Of a stretch of DNA of 64,000 nucleotides, positions 46,618-55,710 are shown piece by piece. Under the pieces are notes generated by a model, which saw only the letters and a list, made by a program, of their open reading frames with translations, searched no databases and was not told the origin of the DNA. The position numbers and the translations under genes were made by a program. This DNA comes from DASUAS01 sp963756895 (GTDB taxonomy: Bacteria > Actinomycetota > Acidimicrobiia > IMCC26256 > DASPTH01): NCBI GenBank assembly GCA_963756895.1, contig CAVWPI010000007.1:558001-622000 (forward strand). Direction: 5' to 3'. Within the stretch, counting starts at the first letter, position 1. The number at the start of each line of letters is the position of its first letter.

Positions 46618-47631
46618 CCCGTCGCGAACGACTCGCGCATCCGCTCGACGACGTCCCGTCGATCAAGCTGAAGCTCGGCTTCGTGATCGCAGCCGCGGTC
46701 GCGATCACCGTCTTCGTGTTCTGGGTGCTCATCAAGATCGGTGTGTGGCCGTCGGTGAGCGGCATCATCGCCGCGATCATCGCGATGGCCATGGTGTGGT
46801 TCCTGTCGCGGGGGATGACGTCGCCGCTGCGGGAGATGGCCGCGGCCGCGTCGGAGATGACCAAGGGCAACTACGGCCGACGCGTCTCCACCTCGTCCCG
46901 CGACGAGGTCGGTGAGCTCGCCCGGGCGTTCAACCAGATGGCAGCAGAGCTGGCCGAGACCGACCGGGTGCGGCGCGACCTCGTCGCCAACGTCTCGCAC
47001 GAGCTGCGCACGCCGATCACCGCGCTGCAGGCCGTGCTCGAGAACCTCGTCGACGGGGTCAGCGAGCCCGACCCGCAGACGTTCCGCACGATGCTCGCCC
47101 AGGTGGAACGGCTGGGTCGGTTGGTCAAGCAGCTGCTCGACCTGTCGCGGCTCGAGTCGGGCGTGGTCCCGCTGGATCGCACCGAGTTCCGGGTGGAGCC
47201 GCTCCTCGAGCACGCGGTGCGCGAGCAGCAACTCCACGCACCCGAGATCGCGGTGTCGGTTTCGGTCGAGTCACCCGACCTGACCGCCGACGGCGATCCC
47301 GAGCGAGTGCACCAGGTCGTCGCCAACCTGCTCGAGAACGCGGTGCGCCACACACCGCACGGGGGCTCGATCGAGGTGCGCGCCCGTCGCCACGACGACG
47401 GCGTCACCATCGAGGTGCTCGATGACGGCCCCGGCATCGCCGATGCCGATGAAGCGCGCATCTTCGAGCGCTTCTACCGCGCCGATTCCGCGCCGCGCGT
47501 CCACCGACGGCGGCGCCGGGCTCGGCCTCGCCATCGCGCAATGGATCGTCGACCTCCACGGCGGCGACATCCACCCCGAACGACGAGACCCGCACGGCTG
47601 CCGCATGGTCGTCACGCTTCCCCACCGCTGA
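46614..47631 (+). CDS. Sensor histidine kinase (frameshifted)
   Basis: About 339 residues from ATG 46614. Two helices with a very short or no extracytoplasmic loop (LGFVIAAAVAITVFVFWVLI; VSGIIAAIIAMAMVWFL), HAMP (TSPLREMAAAASEMTKGNYG), H-box VANVSHELRTPITALQAVLE, N-box VVANLLENAVRHTP, G1 LDDGPGI, F-box FERFYRAD and G2 GGAGLGLAIAQWIVDLHGG. One indel near 47490. The lack of an outer domain suggests membrane or internal sensing. Confidence 0.92.
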
Positions 47632-47685
47632 ATCCTTCCCATCCGCTGAATCCGTCCCGACCCACCGAACATCCAGGAGACACCG

Positions 47686-48333
47686 ATGCCGCTCGCCACC
47701 ATCGACGAAGCCCTCAAGCGCATCCGCCGCGGTGAGATGGTCCTCGTGGTCGACGACGAGGACCGCGAGAACGAAGGTGACCTCACCATGGCCGCGTGCT
47801 GGGTCACACCCGAGGCGGTGAACTTCATGCTGCGCTGGGCGCGTGGGCTCGTGTGCATGCCCTGCGACGCCGGACGCCTCGACGAGCTCGACTTCTGGCC
47901 GATGGTGCCGTCCGACCGTGCGGGCAACGACACGCCGTTCACGGTGTCGGTCGACCACGTCACCGCCGGCAGCGGCATCGGTGCCGGCGACCGGGCCATC
48001 ACCATCCGGCGCATCCTCGACCCCTCGGCCCGGCCGTCCGACTTCCAGCGCCCGGGCCACGTGTTCCCGTTGCGGGCCCGGGAGGGCGGCGTGCTCGAAC
48101 GTCGAGGCCACACGGAGGCGGCGGTCGACCTCGCCCGCCTCGCGGGCCTGCCGCCGGTGGCGGTGATCTGCGAGGTGCTGTGCGAAGACGGCTCACCTGC
48201 CCGATTCCCGTACCTCGAGCAGTTCGCGTCGGATCACCGGATCGCGATGGTCGCCGTCGACCAACTCGTGGAGCACCGCCTCGCGCACGACGACACCTCG
48301 TCGCACGGGCTCGTCTCACCGCTGCTGCTCTGA
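47686..48333 (+). CDS. ribB: 3,4-dihydroxy-2-butanone 4-phosphate synthase
   Basis: 215 residues from ATG 47686, with AGGAGA upstream. Active-site motifs VLVVDDEDRENEGDLTMAA, DRAGNDTPFTVSVDH, RPGHVFPLRAREGGVLERRG and HTEAAVDLARLAG are intact. Makes the four-carbon unit of riboflavin from ribulose 5-phosphate. It is a stand-alone RibB, without the GTP cyclohydrolase II domain found in RibBA. No other riboflavin gene or FMN riboswitch is seen nearby. Confidence 0.95.
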   Translation: MPLATIDEALKRIRRGEMVLVVDDEDRENEGDLTMAACWVTPEAVNFMLRWARGLVCMPCDAGRLDELDFWPMVPSDRAGNDTPFTVSVDHVTAGSGIGAGDRAITIRRILDPSARPSDFQRPGHVFPLRAREGGVLERRGHTEAAVDLARLAGLPPVAVICEVLCEDGSPARFPYLEQFASDHRIAMVAVDQLVEHRLAHDDTSSHGLVSPLLL

Positions 48334-48375
48334 CCGCGTTCGCCCGTACGAGGCCCCGGTAGCCTGACACGCGCC

Positions 48376-49318
48376 GTGCCCTCGCCGACCAGCCCCCGTA
48401 GTCGTCGCCGCGCCCTCGTGGCCGCGCTCGGCGTCGCCGTCGCCTCCGTGATCGCGGCCGGGTGCATCCCGCCGCCGCCGGCCCCGCCCGGCGCGATCAC
48501 CCCGATGCCGATCGGGATCACGCACTCGGTGGGCGTGCGTCAGGTCACCTTCGTCGACTCGTCGCGACCCACCGCCCCGTTCGGCGCCTACCCCGGCTCC
48601 CCCTCGCGGGTCATCCCCACCTCGATCTCCTACCCGTCCGACGGCGGTGGCCCGTTCCCGTTGGTGGTCTTCATCCCCGGGTTCGGTGCCACGGCCGCGA
48701 ACTACGCGCCGCTCATCGCGCGCATCGCCGCCGCGGGGTACGTGGTGGCCGCGCCCGCGTACCCGCTGCTCAGTGGTCAGCCGGCCGGTCCCACCGACAC
48801 CGTCGGCTGGGAGGACCTCGTGCCCGACACGTGGTTCGTCACCAGCGAGGTGCTGCAGCTGCTCGGGCATCAGTGGGCTCATCGATGCGAACCGCATCGC
48901 GGTGGCCGGCCACTCGGACGGCGCCGCGATCGCGTTCAACATCGGCTACACGCCGTTCAAGCTCGACTGGCGCGTCCGCGCGGTCGTGAGCTTCGGCACC
49001 GGGCTCCAGTACTACGGCCCGTACCAGGCGAACGGTCGGCCGATCCTCCACGTGTTGAGCGACCAGGACGTGTACAACCCCTACGGCGAGGCGATCGGGT
49101 GGGACCGTGCCTACCTCCAGGAGCCGAAGGTCGTGCTCAGCCTGTGGAACGCGTCACACGAGGGACCGTTCATGAACGTCGGCGATCCGCACTACGACCT
49201 CGTCGTCCGCTTCACCATCGGCTGGCTCGACACCGTGCTCAAGGCACATCCCGAGGCCCTGTTCTTCGCCGCCCTCGACGTGGGCAGCTACCCGACGCTC
49301 GGCGCACTCGGCGGCTAG
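48376..49318 (+). CDS. Alpha/beta-hydrolase lipoprotein (frameshifted)
   Basis: About 313 residues from GTG 48376. Lipoprotein signal ALGVAVASVIAAGC, then PPPPAPPG and an alpha/beta hydrolase: FPLVVFIPGFGATAANYAPL (oxyanion region), nucleophile in IAVAGHSDGAAIAF, Asp in HVLSDQDVYNPYG and a late His in NASHEGPF. Resembles platelet-activating-factor acetylhydrolase/cutinase-like esterases. One indel near 48870. Overlaps the convergent acidic-repeat gene by 4 bp. Confidence 0.83.
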
Positions 49319-49710
49319 TTGCGTTCGGGCGGCTCGTCGCGCGGCGGGAGGTACACCACGGCCCGCGAGCGTTCGGGATGGTCGGGGTCGAGCACGATGT
49401 CGATGTGGTCGAGCTTCGGCTCGGGAGCCTCCGACACGATCGCCGGCTCCTCCCGCTCCGGTCGTCCCTCGAGCGCGTCACGGACCCCGAGCAGCCCGGC
49501 CGCGATGACGCTGCCCGCGGCGCCGCGCCGGAAGCGGTCGATCGGTCGTTCCCACTCCTCGCCGTCGGCGTCCCCGTCGCTCGCGTCCGCTCGCTCCGTG
49601 CCAGCGTCCCCGTCGCTCGCGTCCGCTCGCTCCGTGCCTGCGTCCGTGTCGCACGCGTCCGCTCGCTCCGTGCCTGCCGCCTCAGCGTCGTCGTCGGTGT
49701 CGTCGGCCAC
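49315..49710 (-). CDS. Acidic protein with 12-residue tandem repeats
   Basis: 131 residues from GTG 49710. The N-terminal half repeats a unit like GTERADASDGDA three times, strongly acidic and probably disordered. The C-terminal half (RFRRGAAGSVIAAGLLGVRDALEG; PKLDHIDIVLDPDHPERSRA) looks folded and conserved: a short hydrophobic stretch and a strand-rich end. No family recognised. The repeats are nearly identical at DNA level and may vary in number. Confidence 0.65.
   Translation of the reverse strand: MADDTDDDAEAAGTERADACDTDAGTERADASDGDAGTERADASDGDADGEEWERPIDRFRRGAAGSVIAAGLLGVRDALEGRPEREEPAIVSEAPEPKLDHIDIVLDPDHPERSRAVVYLPPRDEPPERN
49576..49680 (-). repeat. 36-bp tandem repeat, about three copies
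   Basis: Units start at 49576, 49612 and 49648; the first two match over nearly all 36 bp and the third is cut short. They encode the GTERADASDGDA repeats of the acidic protein. The period of 36 bp keeps the reading frame if copies are gained or lost. Confidence 0.8.
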
Positions 49711-49749
49711 ACCGCCACGTTAGGCCCGTCCGGGGCATAGCTTCAGCCG

Positions 49750-50452
49750 GTGGCGGACGGCGAGGATCAACGGGCGCAGCGGGCGACGACCCTCGGTGTC
49801 ATGCTCGTTGCCGCGCTCGTCGGCACCGCGCTCGTCGCCCTCGGCTCGGGGCCATCCGACGCGCCGAAGGTCGCTGCCGCGGCTGCGCAGGACACGCTCC
49901 CCACTGCGACCACGACGCGGGCGACGCCGACGAGCGCACCGACGTCCACGACCGCGCCGGCTCCGACGACGTCGACGACACCGGCATCCGACCCGGGCGC
50001 GCTCCCGCAGACCGACGAGCAGCCGAGCGCGTCGGGTGCGACCTTCACCGCCGGCGTCGACGGCTTGTGGGAGGCGATCCGCCAGGACGAGCCCGAACTC
50101 GGGTTGCCGTTCTTCTTCCCGGCGAGCGCGTACCAGCAGGTGAAGGCGCTCGACGATCCCGCGTCCGACTACCAGAACCGCTTGATCGCGAACTTCGAGG
50201 AAGACGTCCACGCGTTGCACGCGCAGCTCGGCGCGAACGCGGCCGACGCGAAGTTCGTCGGCATCACCGTGCCCGACGACCAGGCGGTCCTCGTGCAGCC
50301 GGGCGAGGAATCCAACAAGCTCTCGTACTGGCGCGTCTACGGCACCACGTTGCAGTACGAGGTCGACGGGCAGAGCGGATTCGTTCCCCGTCACGTCACT
50401 CATCTCGTGGCGCGGCCAGTGGTACGTCGTGCACCTCGGCGCCATTCGCTGA
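49750..50452 (+). CDS. Membrane-anchored protein with Thr/Pro-rich linker (frameshifted)
   Basis: About 233 residues from GTG 49750. One helix (LGVMLVAALVGTALVALGSG), a Thr/Pro/Ala-rich linker (residues ~45-85), then an extracytoplasmic domain: DGLWEAIRQDEPELGLPFFF, SAYQQVKALDDPASDY, ending WYVVHLGAIR. The end comes from a frame change in the CCCC run near 50388. Without it the protein would run on into unrelated sequence. No family recognised. Confidence 0.75.
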
Positions 50453-50468
50453 GCGAACCCGTCCGGGC

Positions 50469-50738
50469 TCAGTTCGAGACGAACCAGTCGGGGAGCAGGC
50501 TGATGCCGAGGCCGACGAGCGTCGCCACCACCGCGGCGATCATGATCCACCGGCCCCGGCGTTCACCGCGCCACCAGGCGAAGCCACCGAGCGCCAACCC
50601 GACCGTGCCGAAGAACAGGGGCAGCAGGAACACCGCCCACGCCACCGCGACCACGCCCCAGATCGCCGCTGCCTGCCCGGGTTGCAGTCGCCGGGCCGGC
50701 AGAGCCTGGTCCGGTCCCTGACCGGGTTCGGTCGCCAT
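50469..50738 (-). CDS. Small DUF4190-like membrane protein
   Basis: 89 residues from ATG 50738. Two helices (AAIWGVVAVAWAVFLLPLFF; WIMIAAVVATLVGLGISLL) around GTVGLALGGFAWWRGERRGR, the typical small-membrane-protein arrangement of DUF4190 members. Function unknown. Converges on the previous gene with 16 bp between stops. Confidence 0.7.
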   Translation of the reverse strand: MATEPGQGPDQALPARRLQPGQAAAIWGVVAVAWAVFLLPLFFGTVGLALGGFAWWRGERRGRWIMIAAVVATLVGLGISLLPDWFVSN

Positions 50739-50747
50739 GACCCCACC

Positions 50748-51005
50748 TTAGGGACCGGGCTCCTCGCCGATCTCCTTGAGCGCGGCCGCGATCGCGGCCC
50801 GCATTCGGCGCGCCGTCGCCGGCGCGAGGTGTGCCACCAGGCCGAGCCCGGCGCGGCCGACCTCCTCCATGGTGAGCACGACCCGGGGCTCGCCCATGCC
50901 GCACGAGTCGCAGTCGTCGCTGAGCGCCACGGCCCACGAGACCGGCGGTCGTTCGTCGTCGTCCTCGGGATGGTCGTCGGTGGCGTCGTCGATCGAGCGT
51001 CGCAT
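50748..51005 (-). CDS. Small protein with CDSCG segment, unknown function
   Basis: 85 residues from ATG 51005. Acidic start, then WAVALSDDCDSCGMGEPRVV with a CxxC pair, and a helical C-terminus (ATARRMRAAIAAALKEIGEE). The cysteine pair could bind metal or form a disulfide, but there is only one pair. No family recognised. 9 bp upstream of the DUF4190-like gene, so probably co-transcribed. Confidence 0.6.
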   Translation of the reverse strand: MRRSIDDATDDHPEDDDERPPVSWAVALSDDCDSCGMGEPRVVLTMEEVGRAGLGLVAHLAPATARRMRAAIAAALKEIGEEPGP

Positions 51006-51088
51006 GCGGGCTCCCAGTGCTCAGCGCCGTTGCCGTTGGCGGACACGGTATACATGCGCGTCACCGACGGCGAGACGAGAGGAAGCGG

Positions 51089-51884
51089 GTGCGCCGGAAC
51101 TTCGAGCGCCTGCGCGCGATCGCGCAGCGCTACGGCGAGCTCAACGGTCGGTTGAGCGCGGCTGCGATCACGCTGTACGGCTTCCTGGCCCTGTTCGCGT
51201 TGTGCGTTCTCGCGGTCGCGCTCGTCGGCATCCTCGCGACCGGCAACGACCACGTGGCGGACGACATCGTCAGCTGGCTCGGTCTGCACGGCGACGCCGC
51301 GACGACGGTGACCGACGCGGTGAACACCGCGCAGCACGAGCGCGAAGGTCGCGAGCATCGTCGGCATCATCGGTCTGGTCTGGGTGGGGAGCAGTCTCGC
51401 GGTGGCGATCGCGAGCGCGTACGACCTCGCGTGGGGCGTGCCGTCGCGCACCACGCGGGCGCGCCTCGTCGGACTGGGTTGGCTGGCCGGCAGCGGCGTG
51501 CTGCTCGCCGCCGGGAGCCTGGTCACCGCGGGGCTCAGCGAGCTCCCCGCGCTGGTGGCACCCCTCGTGCTGGCGCTGAGCCTCGCCGTGAACACCGTGC
51601 TCTGGCTGTGGACGTCGTGGATCCTGCCCAACCGCCCCGCGCCGCCCTGGCGGAGCCTCCTCCCGGGCTCGATCACCGGCGCGATCGGGCTGGAGGCGCT
51701 GAAGATCGCCGGTGCCTACGTGGTGCCGCTGCTGGTGTCGAAGTCGTCCGCGGTCTACGGGACCATCGGGGTGGTGTTCGCGCTGCTCGCCTGGCTGTGG
51801 GTGCTCGGACGGCTGGTGGTGGTGGTGACGATCGTGGAGACGCTCGACCGCGTCCCCGCCCCGGTCACGGCTGCAGACGGGTGA
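51089..51884 (+). CDS. YihY/virulence factor BrkB family membrane protein (frameshifted)
   Basis: About 265 residues from GTG 51089, with GAGAGGAAG upstream. Six helices; early RLSAAAITLYGFLALFALCV contains the family-typical Ala-rich helix, and the C-terminal VYGTIGVVFALLAWLWVLGR fits the conserved YGxxGxVxxLLxWxY end of YihY proteins. One indel near 51345. Function of the family is unknown. Overlaps the convergent pdxH by 20 bp. Confidence 0.85.
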
Positions 51885-52485
51885 CGCGCCAGGGGTCCTC
51901 GCCTGCGAGGCGCGTGTAGACGAACCGGTCGTGCAGCCGATCGTCGCGGTGCTGCCAGAACTCGATCTCGTCGGGCACGACGCGGAAGCCACCCCAGCCG
52001 TCGGGCCGCGGCACCTCGTCGTCGGCGAAGCGAGCCTCGATCTCACGCACGTTCGCTTCGAGCTCCTCGCGGCTGGCGACCGGCTCGCTCTGTGCCGATG
52101 CCCACGCGCTCACCCGACTGGATCGAGGCCGCGCGTACCAGTACGCGTCGGACTCGGCGTCGGCGACGCGCTCGACCGGGCCCGCGGCGCGCACCTGGCG
52201 CAGCACCTCGGGCCAGTGCAACGCGACCGCAGCGTGCGGATTGGCGGCGAGCTCCTCACCCTTGCGACTGTCGAAGTTGGTGTAGAAGCAGAAGCCGCGC
52301 GCGTCGATGCCGCGCAGCAGCACCATGCGCGCAGATGGCCGGCCGCCGGGCGTGCTGGTGGCGACCACCATGGCGTCGGGCTGCAACTGACCGTGCTGCT
52401 CGGCATCGTCGTACCAGCGCTGGAACTGCACGAACGGGTCGGGATCGAGATCGTTCGAGTGCAGGGGTCGCGCGGGGATCGGCAC
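51865..52485 (-). CDS. pdxH: Pyridoxamine 5'-phosphate oxidase
   Basis: 206 residues from GTG 52485. FMN and substrate motifs are all there: DPFVQFQRWYDDA, PSARMVLLRGIDARGFCFYT, NFDSRKGEELAANPHAAVAL, and the C-terminal signature EFWQHRDDRLHDRFVYTR. Oxidises pyridoxine or pyridoxamine phosphate to PLP. No indel. Confidence 0.95.
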   Translation of the reverse strand: MPIPARPLHSNDLDPDPFVQFQRWYDDAEQHGQLQPDAMVVATSTPGGRPSARMVLLRGIDARGFCFYTNFDSRKGEELAANPHAAVALHWPEVLRQVRAAGPVERVADAESDAYWYARPRSSRVSAWASAQSEPVASREELEANVREIEARFADDEVPRPDGWGGFRVVPDEIEFWQHRDDRLHDRFVYTRLAGEDPWRVTRLQP

Positions 52486-52506
52486 GGCTCGAGGCTACGG
52501 GTTCAC

Positions 52507-52532
52507 GAACCACAGCTCCGACGGTAAACGTC
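52507..52532 (+). promoter_or_regulatory. ECF-type promoter before the ECF sigma gene
   Basis: GAACC at 52507-52511, 17-bp spacer, CGTC at 52529-52532, close to the GGAAC-N16/17-CGTC pattern of many ECF sigma factors. GAACC is also the right half of an inverted repeat GGTTC-AC-GAACC at 52500-52511. This placement favours the later sigma start at 52643 and suggests autoregulation. Confidence 0.5.
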
Positions 52533-52642
52533 GATGGCGCTTCGTGCGTCGAGTCACCGTGGCGGAGTTGTACACCATCGTGGCGAGCCCCACCGCGATA
52601 CCGTCGACCGCGCGGCGACGCGCCCAGACCCTCGGTGGACAG

Positions 52643-53164
52643 GTGGACGACGAGCGGATCCGAGACTTCGTCGACGGCGAGTACGCCAAGGTCGTGGCCA
52701 CCGTCGCGCTCGTGTGCGGCAGCGTCGCCACCGCCGAGGACTCGGTGCAGGAAGCGCTGGCGCGCGCGTGGGAGCGCCTCGATCGGGGCGACGGGATCGA
52801 CCGGCTCCCGGCCTGGGTCACGACCGTCGCGCTCAACCTCGCCCGCAGCCAGATGCGCCGGTGGCGTTCGGAGCGGAGGGCGCGCGACCGGCTCGGACCC
52901 CTGCGCGACGACCTCAGCGACGCACCGGCGGCGAGCGGTGATGCGCACGCGGTGCGCGAGGCGCTCCGCGCGCTTCCCCGTCGTCAGCGCGAGGTCACCG
53001 TGCTCCGCTACTACCTCGGCCTCGACGTCCGCGAGATCGCCGCACACCTCGGTATCGCCGAAGGGACGGTCAAGGCGATGCTGTTCCGCGCCCGGCAGTC
53101 GCTCGCGGTCGCGCTCGGCGACGATGACGACCACGACGAGGAGGTCGACCGTGCCCACGGATGA
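52643..53164 (+). CDS. ECF RNA polymerase sigma factor
   Basis: 173 residues from GTG 52643; an upstream in-frame GTG at 52544 is possible but lies only 12 bp after the proposed -10. Region 2: YAKVVATVALVCGSVATAED, SVQEALARAWERL and LARSQMRRWRSERR. Region 4: LRALPRRQREVTVLRYYLGL and IAAHLGIAEGTVKAMLFRAR. No C-terminal extension. It overlaps the next gene by 14 bp, as ECF and anti-sigma genes usually do. Confidence 0.9.
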   Translation: MDDERIRDFVDGEYAKVVATVALVCGSVATAEDSVQEALARAWERLDRGDGIDRLPAWVTTVALNLARSQMRRWRSERRARDRLGPLRDDLSDAPAASGDAHAVREALRALPRRQREVTVLRYYLGLDVREIAAHLGIAEGTVKAMLFRARQSLAVALGDDDDHDEEVDRAHG

Positions 53165-54363
53165 CCACGCCTTCGACGACTCGCGTCTCGAGCAGGCGCT
53201 GCACGACGCCGCGCCCACCGTACCGACGTCCGGCGTGGTCACCCAGGTCACCCGACGCCGCACGCAGCGGCGCCGCAACCGGCGGCTGACGGCCGGCGCG
53301 CTGGCCGTCGTCGCCGTGCTCGTCGTCGGCACCGGGACCGTCCTGGTGACGCGCGACGACAGCTCGTCACCGCACATCGCGTCGCCGGGCGCGCGTCTGC
53401 AGGCGCGGGTGATCACCGGTGACGGCGCGGTCGACGGCGACGCGGGCAAGAGCGTCACCCCGACGCAGGTCGTGCTCGACCCTGATCCGCAGCTCCTCCG
53501 GGCGCCGGTGCTCGTGGGTTCGTCCGCACTGTCGGTTGCGAGCTACGACCCCGGACCCGCCGGGATCGCGACGTCACATGTCGTCCGCATCGACGGCGCA
53601 ACCGTGCTCGACATCGTGCAGTTCATGGCCACCCGCGTCCTGTCGATGGCCGACGGTGAGGGAGCTCGCTGGGCACTCACCCAGAACTACGAGACGACCG
53701 GCAAGGGCCGGGTGCCCGACTCGTTCCTCAAGCGCATTCCCGCGGTCAAACGTCCCCCAGTCGATGCCGCTCCCGCAGAACGCGGAGCCGGTGGGGCCGA
53801 TCGCCGCGATCGGTGGGGCGGTGTGGGTGCCGCTGCGCGACGGCGTGCTCGAGTTCGACCCGGCCGGCAACCTCCTCCGTCGCATCCCCCTGCCCGACGC
53901 GACCCACCGGTGGGTGGCGCAGGTGGGCAAGCGCGCCGCGGTGACCGACGGGCGTACGGTCCGCAGCCTCGACGTGTCCGGGGCCATGAGCGATCCCATC
54001 ACGTACGGCCCGGAGATCCTCGGGCTCGCGTCCGTGGGCTTCGACGGTCGGGTGCTGCTCGCACCGGAGAACGGCGGTGTCGAGCACGCGCGGGTCGCAC
54101 GCTCGACGTCGGACTCGCCGGTGGAGATCACCGCGACGCTGCCCGACGGGTTCGTCGCCGACGGCCTCGGCGCGTCGACCACGCGCCTCTGGGTCACCGG
54201 CACCGTCGACGATGCCCCCGCGATCGCGCTGCTGGACGACGACGGCGTGCGCGCCACGATCGTGCTCGAGAACGCGACCGGCGGCGCCGCGCTGGCGTGG
54301 ACGGACGCGCACACGGTGCGCATCGTGTCCAACGGCGGGCTCTCCGAGATCACCGTTCCGTAG
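53151..54363 (+). CDS. Membrane-anchored beta-propeller, putative anti-sigma (frameshifted)
   Basis: About 404 residues from GTG 53151. A short cytoplasmic part (residues ~1-47: EQALHDAAPTVPTSGVVTQV, RRRTQRRRNRR), one helix (LTAGALAVVAVLVVGTGTVLV), then an extracytoplasmic propeller (AAIGGAVWVPLRDGVLEFDP; VLLAPENGGVEHARV; ASTTRLWVTGTVDDAPAI). The genomic overlap with the ECF gene and the topology suggest an anti-sigma factor, although no zinc HxxxCxxC is present. One indel near 53750. Confidence 0.7.
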
Positions 54364-54364
54364 G

Positions 54365-54389
54365 CAACCGGTTGCGCTCCCCGGACGTC
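54365..54389 (+). promoter_or_regulatory. ECF-type promoter with palindrome before the propeller lipoprotein
   Basis: CAACC at 54365-54369, 16-bp spacer, CGTC at 54386-54389. The -35 lies in a perfect 12-bp palindrome GCAACCGGTTGC (54364-54375) that starts right after the stop of the previous gene. Similar to the promoter at 52507, so the same sigma factor may serve both. Confidence 0.4.
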
Positions 54390-54414
54390 GAGCAGGCGTC
54401 GAGGAGGGAACGCG

Positions 54415-55689
54415 ATGAAGATGACGAAGTCGATCCAGGTGACCACGTGCGCGACGCTGTTCGTCGTGCTGGCAGTGCTGGCGACCGCGTGCGGTGGAGG
54501 TGGTGACGGCGACGTGTCCATCGACACCGACCGGGCCCGTCCCGAGCTCCTGTACCTCGGTAGCGCCACCGGCATCACCGCGCTGGCGCCGGCGCGTGGC
54601 CACGTGCGCTTCCAGGAGACCAGCGCAGTGCCGAGCCGCGACTGGTCGGTGCTCTACACCACCAGTAGCGACGGCGCGACCACGACCCTGCGCACGCTCG
54701 ACCCCGCGACCGGCGACGAGGTCGACCGACGCACCGTCCCCGGCGTGTTCACGGTGCGGACGGTGTCCGAGAACGGGGAGATGGTCGCACTCACCCCGCC
54801 CGCCCCGGCCGGTACCGACACCTACCACCCCGCGGCCAAGAACCCGACGCCGTTGGTGATCGTGCGACGCGGCGACCCGGAGCCACAGCGCCTCGACGTG
54901 CCCGGAAACGTGGAACCCGAGGCGTTCTCGCTGTCGGGCGACGCGCTCTTCGTGATCGACTTCGTGCCGCCGCTCGCGCCCGAGCGCTACCGCGTTGCGC
55001 GTCTCGACCTCTCACGCGGCACCGTCGACGACGTGCGCAGCAAGGAAGCCGAGCTGCAGGAGCCGATGCGGGGCACTGCGCGCGCCCAGACCGTCGCCCC
55101 CGACGGGCGCCGCCTCTACACGCTCTACTCGCGCGACGCGACTGCGGACGAGCCCGCCGAGGCGTTCGTGCACGTCCTCGACCTCGACACCGAGACCGCC
55201 AGTTGCGTCGACCTCCCAGCCGAGTTCGCCACCGATCCACTCGGCGCGGTCGCGGTGACGCCGTCGGGCAGCCGACTGTTCGTGTACTCCCCGACCGCGG
55301 GCGCGCTGGCCGAGCTCGACACGAACAGCCTCGACGTGACGCGGACCGCCACTGTCCCACCGCCGGTCGGGATCGCGCCGACGACGGCGCGCGCCACTGC
55401 GACCGAGTCGACGCTCTATTTGTCGGTGGCCGACCGCATCGCACCGGTCACGCTCGAAGCCATGGACGCGGGCGAGTGGACCCTCGCCCCCGGTGAGATC
55501 GCCGGCATCGAACCGACGAGCGACGACAGCGCGCTGTACGTCGTCCTTGCCGACCGCGTGCTCGTCGTCGACCCGCGGACGTTCGCGCCCCGCCGCGAAC
55601 TGGTCGTGCCGCCGGAGTCGGTGCCGGTCGACCACGTGGCGCCGGCACTCCCGCCCATCGCGCCCGGCTACGCGAAGTGCGCATGCTGA
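54415..55689 (+). CDS. Propeller lipoprotein
   Basis: 424 residues from ATG 54415, with GGAGG upstream. Lipobox LAVLATAC followed by GGGGDGD, then repeated propeller-like strands (RPELLYLGSATGITALAPA; RRLYTLYSRDATADEPAEAF; GSRLFVYSPTAGALAELDTN; ALYVVLADRVLVVDPRTF). No indel. It follows the ECF/anti-sigma pair and has an ECF-like promoter. Its extracytoplasmic fold resembles that of its neighbour, suggesting a common ligand or sensor role. Confidence 0.8.
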   Translation: MKMTKSIQVTTCATLFVVLAVLATACGGGGDGDVSIDTDRARPELLYLGSATGITALAPARGHVRFQETSAVPSRDWSVLYTTSSDGATTTLRTLDPATGDEVDRRTVPGVFTVRTVSENGEMVALTPPAPAGTDTYHPAAKNPTPLVIVRRGDPEPQRLDVPGNVEPEAFSLSGDALFVIDFVPPLAPERYRVARLDLSRGTVDDVRSKEAELQEPMRGTARAQTVAPDGRRLYTLYSRDATADEPAEAFVHVLDLDTETASCVDLPAEFATDPLGAVAVTPSGSRLFVYSPTAGALAELDTNSLDVTRTATVPPPVGIAPTTARATATESTLYLSVADRIAPVTLEAMDAGEWTLAPGEIAGIEPTSDDSALYVVLADRVLVVDPRTFAPRRELVVPPESVPVDHVAPALPPIAPGYAKCAC

Positions 55690-55710
55690 CCACGGGTAGG
55701 GTCACGCGTG

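Noticed and set aside
49576..49680. CRISPR-like repeats
   Set aside because: The units are directly adjacent without spacers and encode a peptide repeat in frame.
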